From positions 158,494 through 222,493 of the forward strand of contig CAUJNA010000472.1 of the NCBI GenBank assembly GCA_963377175.1: a stretch of 64,000 nucleotides of DNA. Reading direction: 5' to 3'. This document shows, piece after piece, positions 20,235-31,636 of this stretch; the stretch's first letter is position 1, and every line of letters starts with the position of its first letter. Below the pieces are notes generated by a model. That model was given only the letters and a program-made list of their open reading frames with translations, did not search any database and was not told the origin of the DNA. Made by a program: the position numbers and the translations under genes. The DNA comes from Effrenium voratum. Its lineage: Eukaryota > Sar > Dinophyceae > Suessiales > Symbiodiniaceae.

Positions 20235-21140
20235 TCAATGAGCTCCAGAAGCCGCAACGAAAGTAGTAGGTCTTCTTGGACTGCAAATGGCGCTTGTCCT
20301 CAGCACCTGGACAAACGGATGGAGAAGTATGAACACGAACACGACGACTGCAATGGAACTTTTGCCCACGCCTTGCAGTGTGTAAAGTACCAAATGCAGC
20401 GGAGGCTTGCCGCAGTACAAGTTGAGATCCAGCGGCGTGAAGATTGGAATGCCCGTGGCCTTCGCATCAAGGCGGCTCTGTGCAGAGGGCGATGCGAAGG
20501 CAAACCCCCGCCTGCCACCCGATGACATCGCAGAACCGGGAGACTCCCCAGAAGCAGAAGGTGAATGTAGGCCCCGGCCTTCCCACGTTCTTTCCAGAGC
20601 GACTCGACTGACCTGAAGAAGGCCCTGAAGGCCTGAGGTCTAGGGAGTCCATCAAGCGCTTGTACTCCCGGATTTGGCCCACTCGCTTGTGTCCATATTC
20701 CTCAAATGAGCACAAGCAACACCCGTGTCAGCAACGAACATAAACCTGGGGTTGGGCAGCCACACTGGAAGATTGGGATCAGAGAGGTCTGGAGGAGTCT
20801 CGCCCTCCGGGGTCTCAATGAATTGGTCGAAAGCCTGCAATGCGTGGCAGTGCCATCGCCAAGTGTGCTCAGACTCAGGTACCAGCCCACAGGGGCATCA
20901 TAATCGCAGGCCTCTCGCTCTCCACCTAAGGCAACGCGTGGGGATACGTTGGGACAGGTTGGGACAAGTGGCCGGATCTTGGTCGCCCAGGGTGTGGTAC
21001 AAGCGGTCCCCGACCACTTGCCGCATCCCTGCCACCTGGGCCGTGAGCGGGCGAGGGGCGAGTGGAGTGCGACCGCTCGCGAGTTCAAGGGCTCGCGAAT
21101 TCAGGGGCCCAGGGGCCCAGCCGACAGGTCCATGACCCGC
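20235..21140 (-). CDS. Scattered host exons including an ankyrin-like repeat
   Basis: Several minus-strand segments look like exons: LTAQVAGMRQVVGDRLYHTL near 21040-20980; PPDLSDPNLPVWLPNPRFMF near 20790-20735; EEYGHKRVGQIREYKRLMDS near 20705-20650; and GIPIFTPLDLNLYCGKPPLH with LVLYTLQG at 20455-20365, which fits two overlapping ankyrin-repeat cores (TPL... and G-x-PPLHL). Frames change between them. No function can be given beyond a possible ankyrin protein, and the exon joins are unknown. Confidence 0.35.
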
Positions 21141-21199
21141 TTGGTGGCGGCGTTCACCGGGACGTATTCCTACTTCGCGTGCTCACGTTATCTCAGCTA

Positions 21200-24100
21200 C
21201 GGTCGTCTCTCACAAACTCGAAAAACATAGAACAGTCTCAGTCCTCAAGCTCGACTCCAAAGAAAAGGTCGGACTGCGGAACGCGTCGCTTGAACTGCAC
21301 GCGGAAACGAAGCTCCCAAAGACGCCTTGGGCTTCGAAAGCCGGGACACCGTGAAACAAGGCCTGGTTGGGACTCAAAGAGGCCTCGTTGCCGATGCCGA
21401 GGCCCGCACTTCTTGCCTTCAAAGTAATCGCCGTAGAGGTAGCTGCTACTGTTGTTGAGCTGACTGCGGCGCATTTTTGGGGCGTGGAAGCTTCAAAGCC
21501 GGTGGAAGCCGGTGGAAGCCCATGCCTATCATAGGTCGGGCGATGCAGTACAAGAAAAAGCCCGCTGCAGTTCCTGACTCTGATCTGCCAGTCATTGGCC
21601 AAATTGGCTCACTGCAACCAAGCATCTCATTGTCGAACGCAAAGGCATCATGACTGTTGCTATGTATAAGTCGGGTTGGCGGCTGAAACCTCGGACCACT
21701 TGCGAGTGGATGAATTCGTTCATATGTGTCATATTATTCATATAATTATAATTCACACTATTCATGAGATCCTGACCCACCCTCCAAGTGAGGTTCCGCC
21801 GGCATCCCCATAGTCACGAAATCCTGCAATGAAAGCACTTTGCTGACCTGCAACAAGCACAAGTGTCCTCATCTGTCCTCATCAATCAGGTCGTCAAAAG
21901 CTGATTGGTCAGTGACGTTGTTTGATGCTGCATCGCTTCCGAACGAAGCTGCCTGACAGACTACCACCGCAGCTGAAGTCAGTTGATTCTTCCATGGCCT
22001 TGCTTTTCTTCCCCAAGGACAGCGCTAGTGCCTGGACAGAAATTCGGACAGGAGCAAAAGCAAGTCCTGAGGACTGAGGGTCCCACACCTACCAAGGCTG
22101 CCAAGAGAATGCTGCTGCCTACAGACCAAACCTCGGCAACACATCCAGAAGCCTGAATCAAATCAAAAGAAACAAAAACAAAAAAGTCCTTTCCAAGGCA
22201 CTTCATCATGAAGTCTGACTCCAGTTGCAGCATCAGCCACGGCTGAGCTGGTTGCAACCATCCATGCCGTCATCACCTGGCCGGCGGCCTCTCGTTTCGT
22301 ACCGCTGCCAAATGCAAATCAGCCGCCTCCATCGACGTGTCGGCACGATTCCACGGTCACGGCCGTGAATTACGCGTTTGCGCACCAATCCCTAATCCCT
22401 GTGCTAGCTGACCTGGAGTTTGGCAATGCGGGCTTGTGGTGAGCAGTTTAAGCTGCAAAGTGTAGCGCTCCTTGCGTAAACGGCTGCGGGCTCACGCCTA
22501 CACAACGAAAGACCAAAAAAACATCTTGAGAAGAGAATGTGTTCACTTGGTCAAATCAATTTGCTGGCTTGCGCACTGCTTGCTCTACTTGCATGGCCAC
22601 AATGTGGTTGCAGTCAGTGACAGCATGAACCTGAGCAATCTGCTGGTGCGCAAAATCACATACATTGATTCGCATACAATCAATACATATTCAGTATATC
22701 TATATCTAGATATACATATATATATATATAGATTACATATTTGGTTCTATTCAATGATCACAGCTGTCCCGTAGGCCATCACTTCAGAAGTGGAGGCCTC
22801 AGCTGTCAGCTCACATGTTCAAGCCCAACAGCACACCAGACTGTGCAAAGAAGCAAAAGCGGCGTTTCTCGAGCTTGTCAGGGATCCTTACATTCTACAC
22901 CTGAACATTGCCTTGTAAATGGTGGTGTCCCTGTATTTTGCTGGCAAAGCCATGTTTCAAATGGGCAAAATGTATCTTTTAAGGAGCCCTGGTCAAGTGC
23001 GCTACTTCAAAAAAAAGGCAGCTACACTGCAACCCGGAAACCATCATTTCCAAAGCTGATGGGGGAATGTCTGCCATGGACAGCGTGTGTGCTTGATGTT
23101 GTGATTACGTTTGACTGGATTGCAGTGACTACACGCACGCTTCGGCCCACTGGTGGGCAGCATACTCATAACCGTTACATATCACAAGGTATAGCACAAG
23201 GTATAGCACAAGGCATAGCACGGGCACGCCGAAGTGTAGCCAGAAAACTTGGGTATCCCCACTGCGATGTTGGTGGATGAGAGCCGCAAACTGATGACCT
23301 CACCGTGCCAGATTCAATTTATATTCGTACTGCTTCGCACTGAAGGCACCACTGCATTGGCGCCCAGCGCCTCTGCCTCATCCTGACATGTTCGCTGACT
23401 CTGGGAACCCGGCATCGCGACATCTTTGGGGAGGGACCTTGTTTACGCATGGAGCATGCTCTCCCTCAATGCGTGTGCCTCCAGCCGGGCCAATGCCTCC
23501 TCACGCGCTTCCTGGAAATGCCGCGCAACGAATTCCGGGCATGAGTGCGTCAGCTCAAGGCCAACATGGCACGCCTTCATGAGCTCAGTGTAGTGCGGCA
23601 GCTCGCCACCAAACACCTCAGCACCCGATCAGGCCGGAATCAGCCATTTTTGCCCAGTGGAATGTGAGCATGGTCTACGAGCAAGACCCTGATCTACTTC
23701 GGCAGTCGCGTAACTACGAAAGGCATTCAGAGCTGCAAGCAAATCTGCCTTTGACCATCCCCTGCCTTCCTGAGGCACCAGCTGCGCGGATTGCGCTGGT
23801 GATGTCCTTGGTGGCATCCTTGGCTCGCACCTGGGAAAGCCCCGTGGCTTGCCGCCGCTTGCCGCCGCTTGCCGTCGCTTGCCGTCGCTTGCCGCCGCTT
23901 GCAAACCAAAATTCAATTCCCTCAGCCTCTAAAGCTAAAAGCCCTCAAATGCTCAAAATCGAGCCAAGCGGAAATCTGGGCCACTGGGGAGGGCACTGTG
24001 GAGCCCATAACCAGTCCCTTGTACCTCAGAGAAACAAATGAAAGCTGGGCAACTGGGCAACTGGCAGGGAGCACTCCTTGATAGTGAAGCCAGGGACTTG

Positions 24101-25150
24101 CTCTGAGGTGGCAAGCCTCACCGCCGCATGGACAGCTCACCCCGAGTCCAATTCATTGTTCTTAGGCACACGCTTGATCCCAACGCGTCCTGGGTACGAC
24201 AGGAGCTAGGATTTGCCACGACTGGAATTTGGGCCCAGCCTTGAGGCGTGCGCGTAAAACACCGTGCGTGCAGTCCTTTCGTGATTTCGGAAGCAACATC
24301 AGCTTTGTTGCACGTGTCAGGTTCTTTGCATGTGGTTCGCAATGAACAGAAAAACACATACAAACAAACAATGCGGTCCTAACAGTAGGGCATTGATTTG
24401 GGGGGACCCAAGAACGGTTTGCTTTCCAACGTGGAACCCTAGTAAACTACCCGCAGTGCGCAGCATAGCTTGTTTGAGTCCTCTGCCACGCATACCTTGC
24501 GGCGCTGCACAGATTCTGACGACCAGCATCATTGCAAATGCCCGCGCCGGTGTAATCTTGCAAACGGGGGCTACTTCCGGTCAAGTGTATTGAACAGTTG
24601 CCCGTAAGTGTGCTCAGCCACTCTTGGAGCCATCATGCGCCCTATGACATCGTCCAAACATTGAGCTCCACCTTGAGCAAGTGCGCGCCGCGCATCAATA
24701 GCACGCACGCCAAAATTTAGCGCAAACCTCAACGACGCAGGAGCAAGCATTCGAGCCAAAGGCCGTTGCCAGTTGGAAGCTGCATCCGCCGACTACAGAC
24801 GGCCGCACTTTGTTCGTTACCCCTCCCCTTACCCCTTGAGACTGGTAAAGCAGAACCGAGCATTCATAATCAGCATCATCATCATCATCATCGTCTTTCC
24901 GCTTGACCACACGCAAGCAGGAATGCCGAAGTTGACAGTGTTCGCAAACAGCCAAAAGGCAAGAATGGTGAGCTTGTCCAGCAAAACATTCCACACAAAA
25001 AGGCGGGCCGACGGCCTGCATGCCAGTAGGACAAACCATCCCAAAAAGGAGGTTTGTGCAAAAGGTGGGTCATTATGCACTGCCCAAGGCACGCACCATG
25101 TTTGTGCTGCACACACACAAGCGATCAGGAAAAAGGTTTCACTGATGCTG
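21200..25150. other. Gene-poor, AT-richer stretch with simple repeats
   Basis: I see no conserved domain. Visible structure: an AT dinucleotide tract at 22690-22732; a 13-bp tandem CACAAGGTATAG (23183-23222); a CGCTTGCCGC repeat (23850-23902); and a CATCAT run (24872-24893). A minus-strand open stretch near 25030-24880 is Cys/His-rich (FCVECFAG, CEHCQLRHSC, then an Asp run encoded by the CAT repeats) and may be a zinc-binding exon, but nothing around it supports a gene. Confidence 0.5.
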
Positions 25151-25152
25151 GA

Positions 25153-25286
25153 TGTTAAGGCATGTTGCACTGCTCCTATCTTGAACCCAAACCAGACCAC
25201 CCAAAAGAACAAAGCAAGTCCGCAGCGGCCGCAGTTCTTTTAACCGGGATTGCTGAAAGTAGCACTGCTTCCAGGGCACGGATGCG
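25153..25286. repeat. 134-bp direct repeat, copy 1
   Basis: From GTTAAGGCATGTTGCACTGC to GGGCACGGATGCG, repeated at 25590-25722 with two or three substitutions. The roughly 300 bp between copies is unique. This could be the terminal repeats of a small element or a local duplication. Confidence 0.8.
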
Positions 25287-25589
25287 CCTGGAGCAGGAGG
25301 TCCTTGCGGGTGCGTGCAGTGCGCGCAAGGCGTGGCAAGCGTGCCCACGCCGGTCCGGAGACCTGGTGCCGTGGGCGGTCCGGAGACCCGGAGGTCCGGA
25401 GACCATGGATGGAAATGCAGAGCATCTGCAACTTCCTTTGCAGAGCCTTTTTGGAAAGGGCAATGCAGGGTGGGTGGGTGGGTTTCAAATGAAACAGATC
25501 AAGTTTGGGTCAAGGCTAGGAGCAAAACGGCCACCGCGGAAGTAGATTCACAACATGCCCTAAACACAAGGGACAAGAAAACCCTAAGC

Positions 25590-25722
25590 GTTAAGGCATG
25601 TTGCACTGCTCCTATCTTGGACCCAAACCAGACCACCCAAAAGAACAAAGCAAGTCCGAAGCGGCCGCAGTTCTTTTAACCGGGATTGCTGAAAGTAGCA
25701 CTGCTTCCAGGGCACGGATGCG
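25590..25722. repeat. 134-bp direct repeat, copy 2
   Basis: Second copy of the repeat at 25153-25286; differences are at the ACCCAAACC/GACCCAAACC and CGCAGCGG/CGAAGCGG positions. Downstream sequence differs completely (GGGAGG against CCTGGA). Confidence 0.8.
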
Positions 25723-25782
25723 GGAGGTGCGTTGACCCCAGGCAACCCCGGTATAAGCGAGCCAGCTGGGCCGCCGGCCTCA

Positions 25783-26244
25783 TCACCCCCCCTTCAGAGT
25801 GGGGTTGTACCTGGCAGGGCAAATGTCGCACGACATTGCATTTACATGCTTATGAGCATTTGCTGTTCTGGGACTGCTCATTTTCGCCAAAGCGGCTTGC
25901 TGTGAAGCTGCTGACAGATGCAGCCAGATATTCTGGTTGCCAGGGCGGTGTCGGGTCGCGACGCCTGTTGGAAGGCAGCAAGGCTTGTCTACACGCAGCT
26001 GGCAGCAGCTGCAGGGCGCATCAATCGGACACAGCTGGATGCCTCTGCCTGACAGCGCAAGGCCTGCGGGGCTGAAGCGTACGTGACTTTCTGGGCGATG
26101 GCTGAATCGGGCTAGCCGACCTCTGCTTAGGTCGTCTGCCCAATCATTGTTTCTGCCTGGAACATGTGTGGGCTGCAGCAACACATTGCGTGCACGCGCC
26201 CAGAGCTGCACGAAGAGTTGCAGCGGCCAAGAAGTCGTGAACAA
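25783..26244 (-). pseudogene. Retroelement RNase H tail fragment
   Basis: The minus-strand frame includes THVPGRNNDWADDLSRGRL, the classic end of a retroelement RNase H (H-x-PG-x-x-N-x-x-AD-x-LSR). It is preceded by only about 25 residues, as a 200-bp repeat (26245-26451) cuts it off. It belongs to a different element from the RT at 27-30 kb, whose RNase H ends ASNPADEPSRN. Confidence 0.6.
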
Positions 26245-26451
26245 CTTATTTCAGGGGGATTAAATCATAGATGCAACCAGCATCAAACAGGTCGGCGCAC
26301 AGCGAAGCTTTGCATACAGAATAAAATCAAATGTGTGGACTCAGCGCATCACACTAAGATCTTTTTCCACCGGACGCAAGGGGGATTGTTCAAGTCACCC
26401 CGCGCTTCGCGTCAAGGTACTGTTCTGAGGCACATGCCTCACGAATCACCC
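26245..26451. repeat. 207-bp direct repeat with inverted termini, copy 1
   Basis: Repeated at 26767-26973 (offset 522) with a single visible substitution. Plus-strand ends are CTTATTTCAGGGGGATTAAATC and GAATCACCCCC, so the termini are imperfect inverted repeats around AGGGGG/CCCCC. Copy 1 interrupts the RNase H fragment at 26244. A short non-autonomous element or solo terminal repeat is likely. Confidence 0.75.
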
Positions 26452-26766
26452 CCACCCCTGCATTAGGGAGGGAGCGAAGCTGGGTGGGCAAAAATGCAGG
26501 GTGTACCAACGTCGCGCTTTCATGGCGAGCGCGACAGTACCCTCCCAAACACCCTAGCCAACGCAACGGGAATAAAAACAATTTTCAATCCAAGTGAGAA
26601 ATGCATGATTGCACAAGTAAAGCACAAGCGCAACTCATGCAAGTCAAAAGGATGAGACAGCAACGGTCCAAAAATAGGACCAAGCGAGGGTTCACCAAAA
26701 CACATGGAGACCAAACGCAATCCACCCTATACAATAAGGCGCTATTTTGCTACGGGAGAGATCTTG

Positions 26767-26973
26767 CTTATTTCAGGGGGATTAAATCATAGATGCAACC
26801 AGCATCAAACAGGTCGGCGCACAGCGAAGCTTTGCATACAGAATAAAATCAAATGTGTGGACTCAGCGCATCACACTAAGATCTTTTTCCACCGGATGCA
26901 AGGGGGATTGTTCAAGTCACCCCGCGCTTCGCGTCAAGGTACTGTTCTGAGGCACATGCCTCACGAATCACCC
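26767..26973. repeat. 207-bp direct repeat with inverted termini, copy 2
   Basis: Copy 2 begins exactly where the minus-strand polymerase frame of the 27-30 kb retroelement ends (EFRSRG stop). That placement fits the 3' terminal repeat of that element, or an insertion at its stop codon. Confidence 0.75.
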
Positions 26974-29870
26974 CCTGCTCCTGAACTCTGAGAGCATGTG
27001 GCTCAGATCTCTCAAGTCGATGGAAACTGCTTCTCCAAGGCCGCTGCACGAAGTATTTCGCGAGGGTTCATCCGCTGGGTTCGAAGCCGTGTTGACTCTT
27101 TCAAACCAGACGATTCACCCCAAACTGTCCACAAAAGCGTCAAAGCAATGCACTATGTCGGCACCTGTAGAGTTTCGGCTGACACCCGAAATCATGGCTC
27201 TCAGAGAGCCGTTGTTGTCCGTGAAAAGGATGACATGTTTGTGTCTGAGATGATTAGCCCAGACCTTAACACCCGCAAGCATGGCTAGGCATTCAAGCTC
27301 AAAAATGGGGTTCTTGCTTCCCTCTGTAGTCACTGCGCAAACTTCTGCTGCTGTGAGCATCAAAGAAAAATGTTGCTGCACATTGGTCGTCTTTGGATCA
27401 ACCAGGACCCCACCCAGGCCTCCAGGTTTCATGTTTCCAGGTTCGTAGGCTGCATCCACACACAAGTGCAGAACTTCGTTCAACGCGCAACTTATTTCAT
27501 GCGGGCGACCATTCAGGAAATGATCCATCAAGAACTCCAGAGCATGAGATGTATCTGTGGCCAAACGCAGCTTCCCGGTACGAAGGTGGAAAGAAAGCGT
27601 CCTCATGGCAGCCAAACATCGCCTCCCGAAGAGCTGATTTTCGGCAAATAGCATTCGCCCTCTCAAACGCGCTCCCTCCTTGGGGTTCAAAGCCCCTTCG
27701 TCAGATGAGCTTTGATGTCCTCATAGAGCTCGGACCGCCGACTCTCAGTGTTCTGGAAGCGCACCAGCCCCAGTCTGTATTCACTCAGGTCAATTTCCAA
27801 GCCCAGAACTTTCCCCAGTTCGGAAAAACTGTTGTCTTTATCTTGTGCAACATCCCACCCGAGGGCTGCGAAGAGCACGGTCACACACATGTCCGAGTGC
27901 CTGGCCAGAGCTGGTCGTTCAAACACAACGTAGTCATCGAAATAGCAATTCCAGTGCAACATGAGATACCACACCGATCCTCCAAATTGCTGATGCTACA
28001 CGTACAAAAGAATGAACTGATGCGCGCGACCCAAAGGGTAAAACCAGCTGCTGGTAAATCTCTGCACGACCCACTCCAGGATTGTAAACAGAGAGGTAAC
28101 TGTATGTCAGAGAGTCCGAGTGGAGGGGAAGCTGTTTGTAGGCTTTGGCTAAATCCCACGTCCTGAGAACACAACCCCGGGTGAGCCCCTCATCCTTTTC
28201 AGCCTGCATGCGCACACAGATTCCTGCTCCGATGACATCTGCCGTGCGCACGGGGATTGTGTCTTCAGCAGAGGTCGTGCTGTTAATGTTACTCTCCCTG
28301 AAATTGTCAATCGGCCGGCACTTGTTCTTCTGCTTGATCCCGAACACAAGCATGCGGCTCAAGATATGTCTTGGAGAAAGGTCCTGTCAGCCACCCCTTT
28401 TCCAGCTCCTTGGAGGTGGCTTCCATGACGGCAGCGCCCAGCTCCTTGTCGCCGGCCTCTTGTGGACATCAGAGTGGCTTTCCTCACCCTGGATGCATTT
28501 CTGCGCAAATCATTCCGTCAAGGTAGCAGGTGTCAACTTCTTCCTGAAACCGGGAACTGAAGGTATGGGTCCAGTGAGTTTGAAACCTTGCTGCAGGTCT
28601 TTGACAAGATTCCCATCTCCGTGGCCCGTTTCATTCAGCATTTCTTCGAAAAGCAGCAACCTCTTCTTAGTCAGCACCTTTTTGCAATGCTCAGGGATTT
28701 CGTTCTTAACTCCACGCTCACATTCGCGAAGCTCACGTGCCCTGAGAACCCACTTTCGGATCTGTTCAGTGCGATAAGCGGCCAGGCTGCTGTCACTCAT
28801 CAATGGCAACTGCAAAATGCATGATTTGAGCTCGTCAGGCACTCCGCTCAGCAAATGTCTTGGGCGCGATACTGAGCATGCTTTAGACAAAAACTCTTGA
28901 GGCATCCAGGGAACGCCGATGATGTGTTTTGCCTGTCCAATATCGGTTTCCACCACAGCGACATCGTCCTCCTCGGCAGATATTGCATCAGGAGCCATGA
29001 AAATGGTGTTTGTCGTTCCGCACCGCCTCCATCACCCCCTGAAACTGCGTGCGAATGACTCTAGAGCCAGCTGGCAGCATGCTGCAATCTTTGTCACTGG
29101 CATGGGGAATCATCCAGGTCGCCTGCAACTTTGATGTGGGCATGAGATCTGCTGGTCCTTGCAAAGTCACAATGTCCTTAAACTCCCGCACAAGAGGCGG
29201 GATCTTTTGTACTGCGGCTTGCATTCCAAGTGACGCACGTGCGGCTCGGTGGTCCGTACGCGTGAAATCATCTAGGCACCCGGCCGGTGTAGCGACATGT
29301 AAATCTGTGGCTGCGACCAGTGTGAGGGCAGCCCACGTCTGACACAGCTTGGAAGGATAAGCTGTTTCTTCAGCCGTGGTCCACTGTTTCAGAACAGGGT
29401 TGTACCCCCAGGGCAGATGCTTGTGCTGCTCCGATTCTCCAGGACAAAAAGCTGCGAGTTCTTTGAAGGCAGGCACCGTGTGAACCAGTTTGGTCAGTTT
29501 CCATGACAGCAATGGTGAAACAAAGTCTCGAAAACAGGAAATTGTTGCAGACGCTGTTTCCAAAAGGTGGTGCCCCACATGAAACTGCGACCAGGATTCT
29601 CAACTGACATGCACACACCGAGATTCCAAGTGTGCTCAAATAGTTCAGCCGTCCGCAGATATAAAATGTTTGCATCAAACGTCAAACGCCTAACACTTGC
29701 AAGCGTCCCCAGCTGTATGATACACGGGTCGCCACCATCACTGGTCACCAAATCCCGAAGAGTCGCATCTGTCGGCGTCTCACCTGGCTGGCCAGCAGCA
29801 AAAGCTTCCTTGAAGACCGCAACAGAATCAGCGATCGACGACACGGCTGTCCAGGCGCAGCTGTTCACAA
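26974..29870 (-). pseudogene. Decayed retroelement polymerase: RT (YFDD) and RNase H
   Basis: Minus-strand pieces in order. VENPGRSFMWGTTFW (about 29590-29550) is an ENP..S..W segment like the MTase-like piece of other dinoflagellate retroelements. GFKLTGPIPSVPGFRKKL lies near 28570; RPIDNFRESNIN near 28310; WDLAKAYKQLPL near 28140 (RT catalytic block A, first Asp); LPFGSRASVHSF near 28040; YFDDYVVF near 27940 (RT catalytic YxDD). RNase H blocks are DAAYEPG, ELECLAML, FTDNNGSL (27210) and ASNPADEPSRN (27040). Pieces lie in two frames with stops between them, so the element is dead. RT family is uncertain; the domain order resembles DIRS/Ngaro or gypsy more than copia. Confidence 0.7.
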
Positions 29871-29871
29871 G

Positions 29872-30007
29872 TCTTCAGCTGTGTGTGGGTCACATGATCA
29901 TGTGTCATGAAACCTACAGCATGCACCTGCATGCAGGTCACAAGTCTTCAGCTGTATGTGAGTCACATGATCATGTGTCATGAAACCCACAGCATGCACC
30001 TGCATGC
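29872..30007. repeat. 68-bp tandem duplication with palindromes
   Basis: Two 68-bp units (29872-29939, 29940-30007), each containing the palindromes ACATGATCATGT and GCATGC...GCATGC. It lies at a presumed junction between coding pieces of the decayed retroelement. Confidence 0.85.
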
Positions 30008-30099
30008 TAGTCAAAGCGCACTTGCGCTGATCCACTTGGACCGGAGATGCACATGCATCCAAGCGAGCACCTGCTCGTCATCATGCACTTGCATGTCAA

Positions 30100-30535
30100 G
30101 CACAGCAAACTCGAAAAATATGTACAAGGCTGTCTGTGCAAATGGGAGAGGCTTCAATGCAACGTTTTCCACGTTTGCTCTTCAACCGGTCAAAGAGAGT
30201 CACCATGGCATCAACATCCCTTACGGGTCTGCCAATGTTGCACTGTTTGCACTTCCAGGAGTCACTGTACACACGCCTCCCTGAGAAGTCAATACAGTCT
30301 TCGCTTCTGTTGCGTCCACATATGAATGTGTTTCCCTTGCTGCCTTCGGCTTGCAAGTGAAGTGTCTTGGTCTTCCTATTCTGCCAGACAGCGCACCCAG
30401 GTTTCAAATCATCGATAGTCTGAGTCACCAGTGACTCGAACATGCCGGGCGGGTTCTCCTGATCAGCTTCGCCACCATTGCTCTCACTCTCACTCTCGCT
30501 TGAAGAGCTATCGTCCGAACTGGAATAGTCATCGC
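30100..30535 (-). pseudogene. Retroelement ORF segment with FICGR motif
   Basis: The minus-strand frame reads an acidic Ser/Glu tract, then MFESLVTQTIDDLKPGCAVW, NTFICGRNRSEDCIDF, CKQCNIGRPV and a basic tail. The Cys spacing (FICGR ... WKCKQC) suggests a small metal-binding module. It lies between the SAP-like segment (31100) and the ENP..W segment (29600) on the same strand and is probably part of the same element's polyprotein. It is separated from the SAP-like piece by a 500-bp tandem array. Confidence 0.5.
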
Positions 30536-31030
30536 CTGCCACACAAACACACACCCAGATGCACAGAATGCTGCGGCTGCCACGACTTCGGCAATGGCAT
30601 CTCCCCCCCGCCGCGCGCGCGACAACATCCTGTCCCTTTAGACAGCTGCCGAACGCTGCGCCTGCCACGGTTTCGCACGCCCCCTGCCGCGCGCGCGACA
30701 ACATCCTGTCCTTTTAGACAGCTGCCAAATGCTGCCCCTGCCACACAAACACACCCCCAGATGCACAGAATGCTGCGCCTGCCACGACTTCGGCAATGGC
30801 ATCGCCAAAGTGCTGCGCCTGCCACGATTTCGCACGCCCCCCGCCGCGCGCACGACAACATCCTGTCCCGTTAGACAGCTGCCGAATGCTGCGCCTGCCA
30901 CGATTTCGCACGCCCCCCGCCGCGCGCGCGACAACATCCTGTCCTTTTAGACAGCTGCCAAACGCTGCCCCTGCCACACAAACACACACCCAGATGCACA
31001 GAATGCTGCGCCTGCCACGACTTCGGCAAA
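30536..31030. repeat. Compound minisatellite inside retroelement ORF
   Basis: Alternating blocks A (CTGCCACACAAACACAC..., ending GGCAATGGCATC) and B (CCGCGCGCGACAACATCCTG ... TTAGACAGCTGCC) in the order A-B-B-A-A'-B-B-A. Block B has at least four copies of about 78 bp and block A three of about 70 bp. Copies are over 95 percent identical, so amplification is recent. Confidence 0.8.
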
Positions 31031-31200
31031 GTCTGCTGGTGCTGCTTAAGGCGGGCTAAACACTTTGCCTTGCCACCTCCAGAAGATAGTCCATATTTCT
31101 GGCAAACGCTTCTCAGTTGCTTCAAAGTCATTGGACGCTCATCTAAGACAAACTCCCCGCCTTGATCCTCGTCTTCAGGCCGAAATTGCATCTCCCCCTC
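31020..31200 (-). pseudogene. SAP-like DNA-binding segment of retroelement
   Basis: The minus strand reads MTLKQLRSVCQKYGLSSGGG then KAKCLARLKQHQQ, fitting the 35-residue SAP helix-turn-helix motif (L-x-x-L-x-x-x-C-x-x-x-G-L-x-x-x-G-x-K-x-x-L-x-x-R-L). Upstream residues are acidic (RPEDEDQGGEF). SAP motifs bind AT-rich DNA or chromatin; in a retroelement it may help target DNA. Confidence 0.5.
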
Positions 31201-31319
31201 GTCAACTCCTTCACTGAAATTTGCTCACACTGCATGCATCTCCAGGAAAGAAAACTGTAATTGTATGGCAGCTGGTGTACTCATCCAAACGCCCACATGG
31301 CTGAGATTGCCGCATGTGG

Positions 31320-31450
31320 TTGGAATCATTCTCCAAAACCTGACAGTCATCCAACGGCACGAATATTCGCATTCACCACCAGAGTGTTCTTCCTCACTCC
31401 AACCGGAATATCATGGCGGCCATTGGAAAGGCAAATCTGGTCATCTGAAT
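31320..31450 (-). pseudogene. Possible retropepsin remnant
   Basis: DDQICLSNGRHDIPVGVRKN then TLVVNANIRAVG is read on the minus strand between the zinc knuckle and the SAP-like segment. The position and the IPV...L.V.A.I pattern fit the second half of an aspartic protease, but the active-site DTG/DSG is not found, so this is weak. Confidence 0.3.
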
Positions 31451-31636
31451 GTGTGAGTTTCCTGCATGCAAACTGTACGGACCTGGTCCAACGTCAAGGC
31501 TGTTCTCAGCCAATGCACCACTCCGCATCTGCGTCACTCTATGTCATGTCAAACTGTTTTGTTTGGATGCATGGCTCAAAGATGTCAAAAATCTCCGTGG
31601 TACTGATCCATGGCGGCGTAGCGATTCGCACACGCC

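Noticed and set aside
24872..24893. Poly-Asp acidic protein at the CAT repeat
   Set aside because: The Asp run is a microsatellite; the neighbouring Cys/His pattern is too short and unsupported to call a gene.
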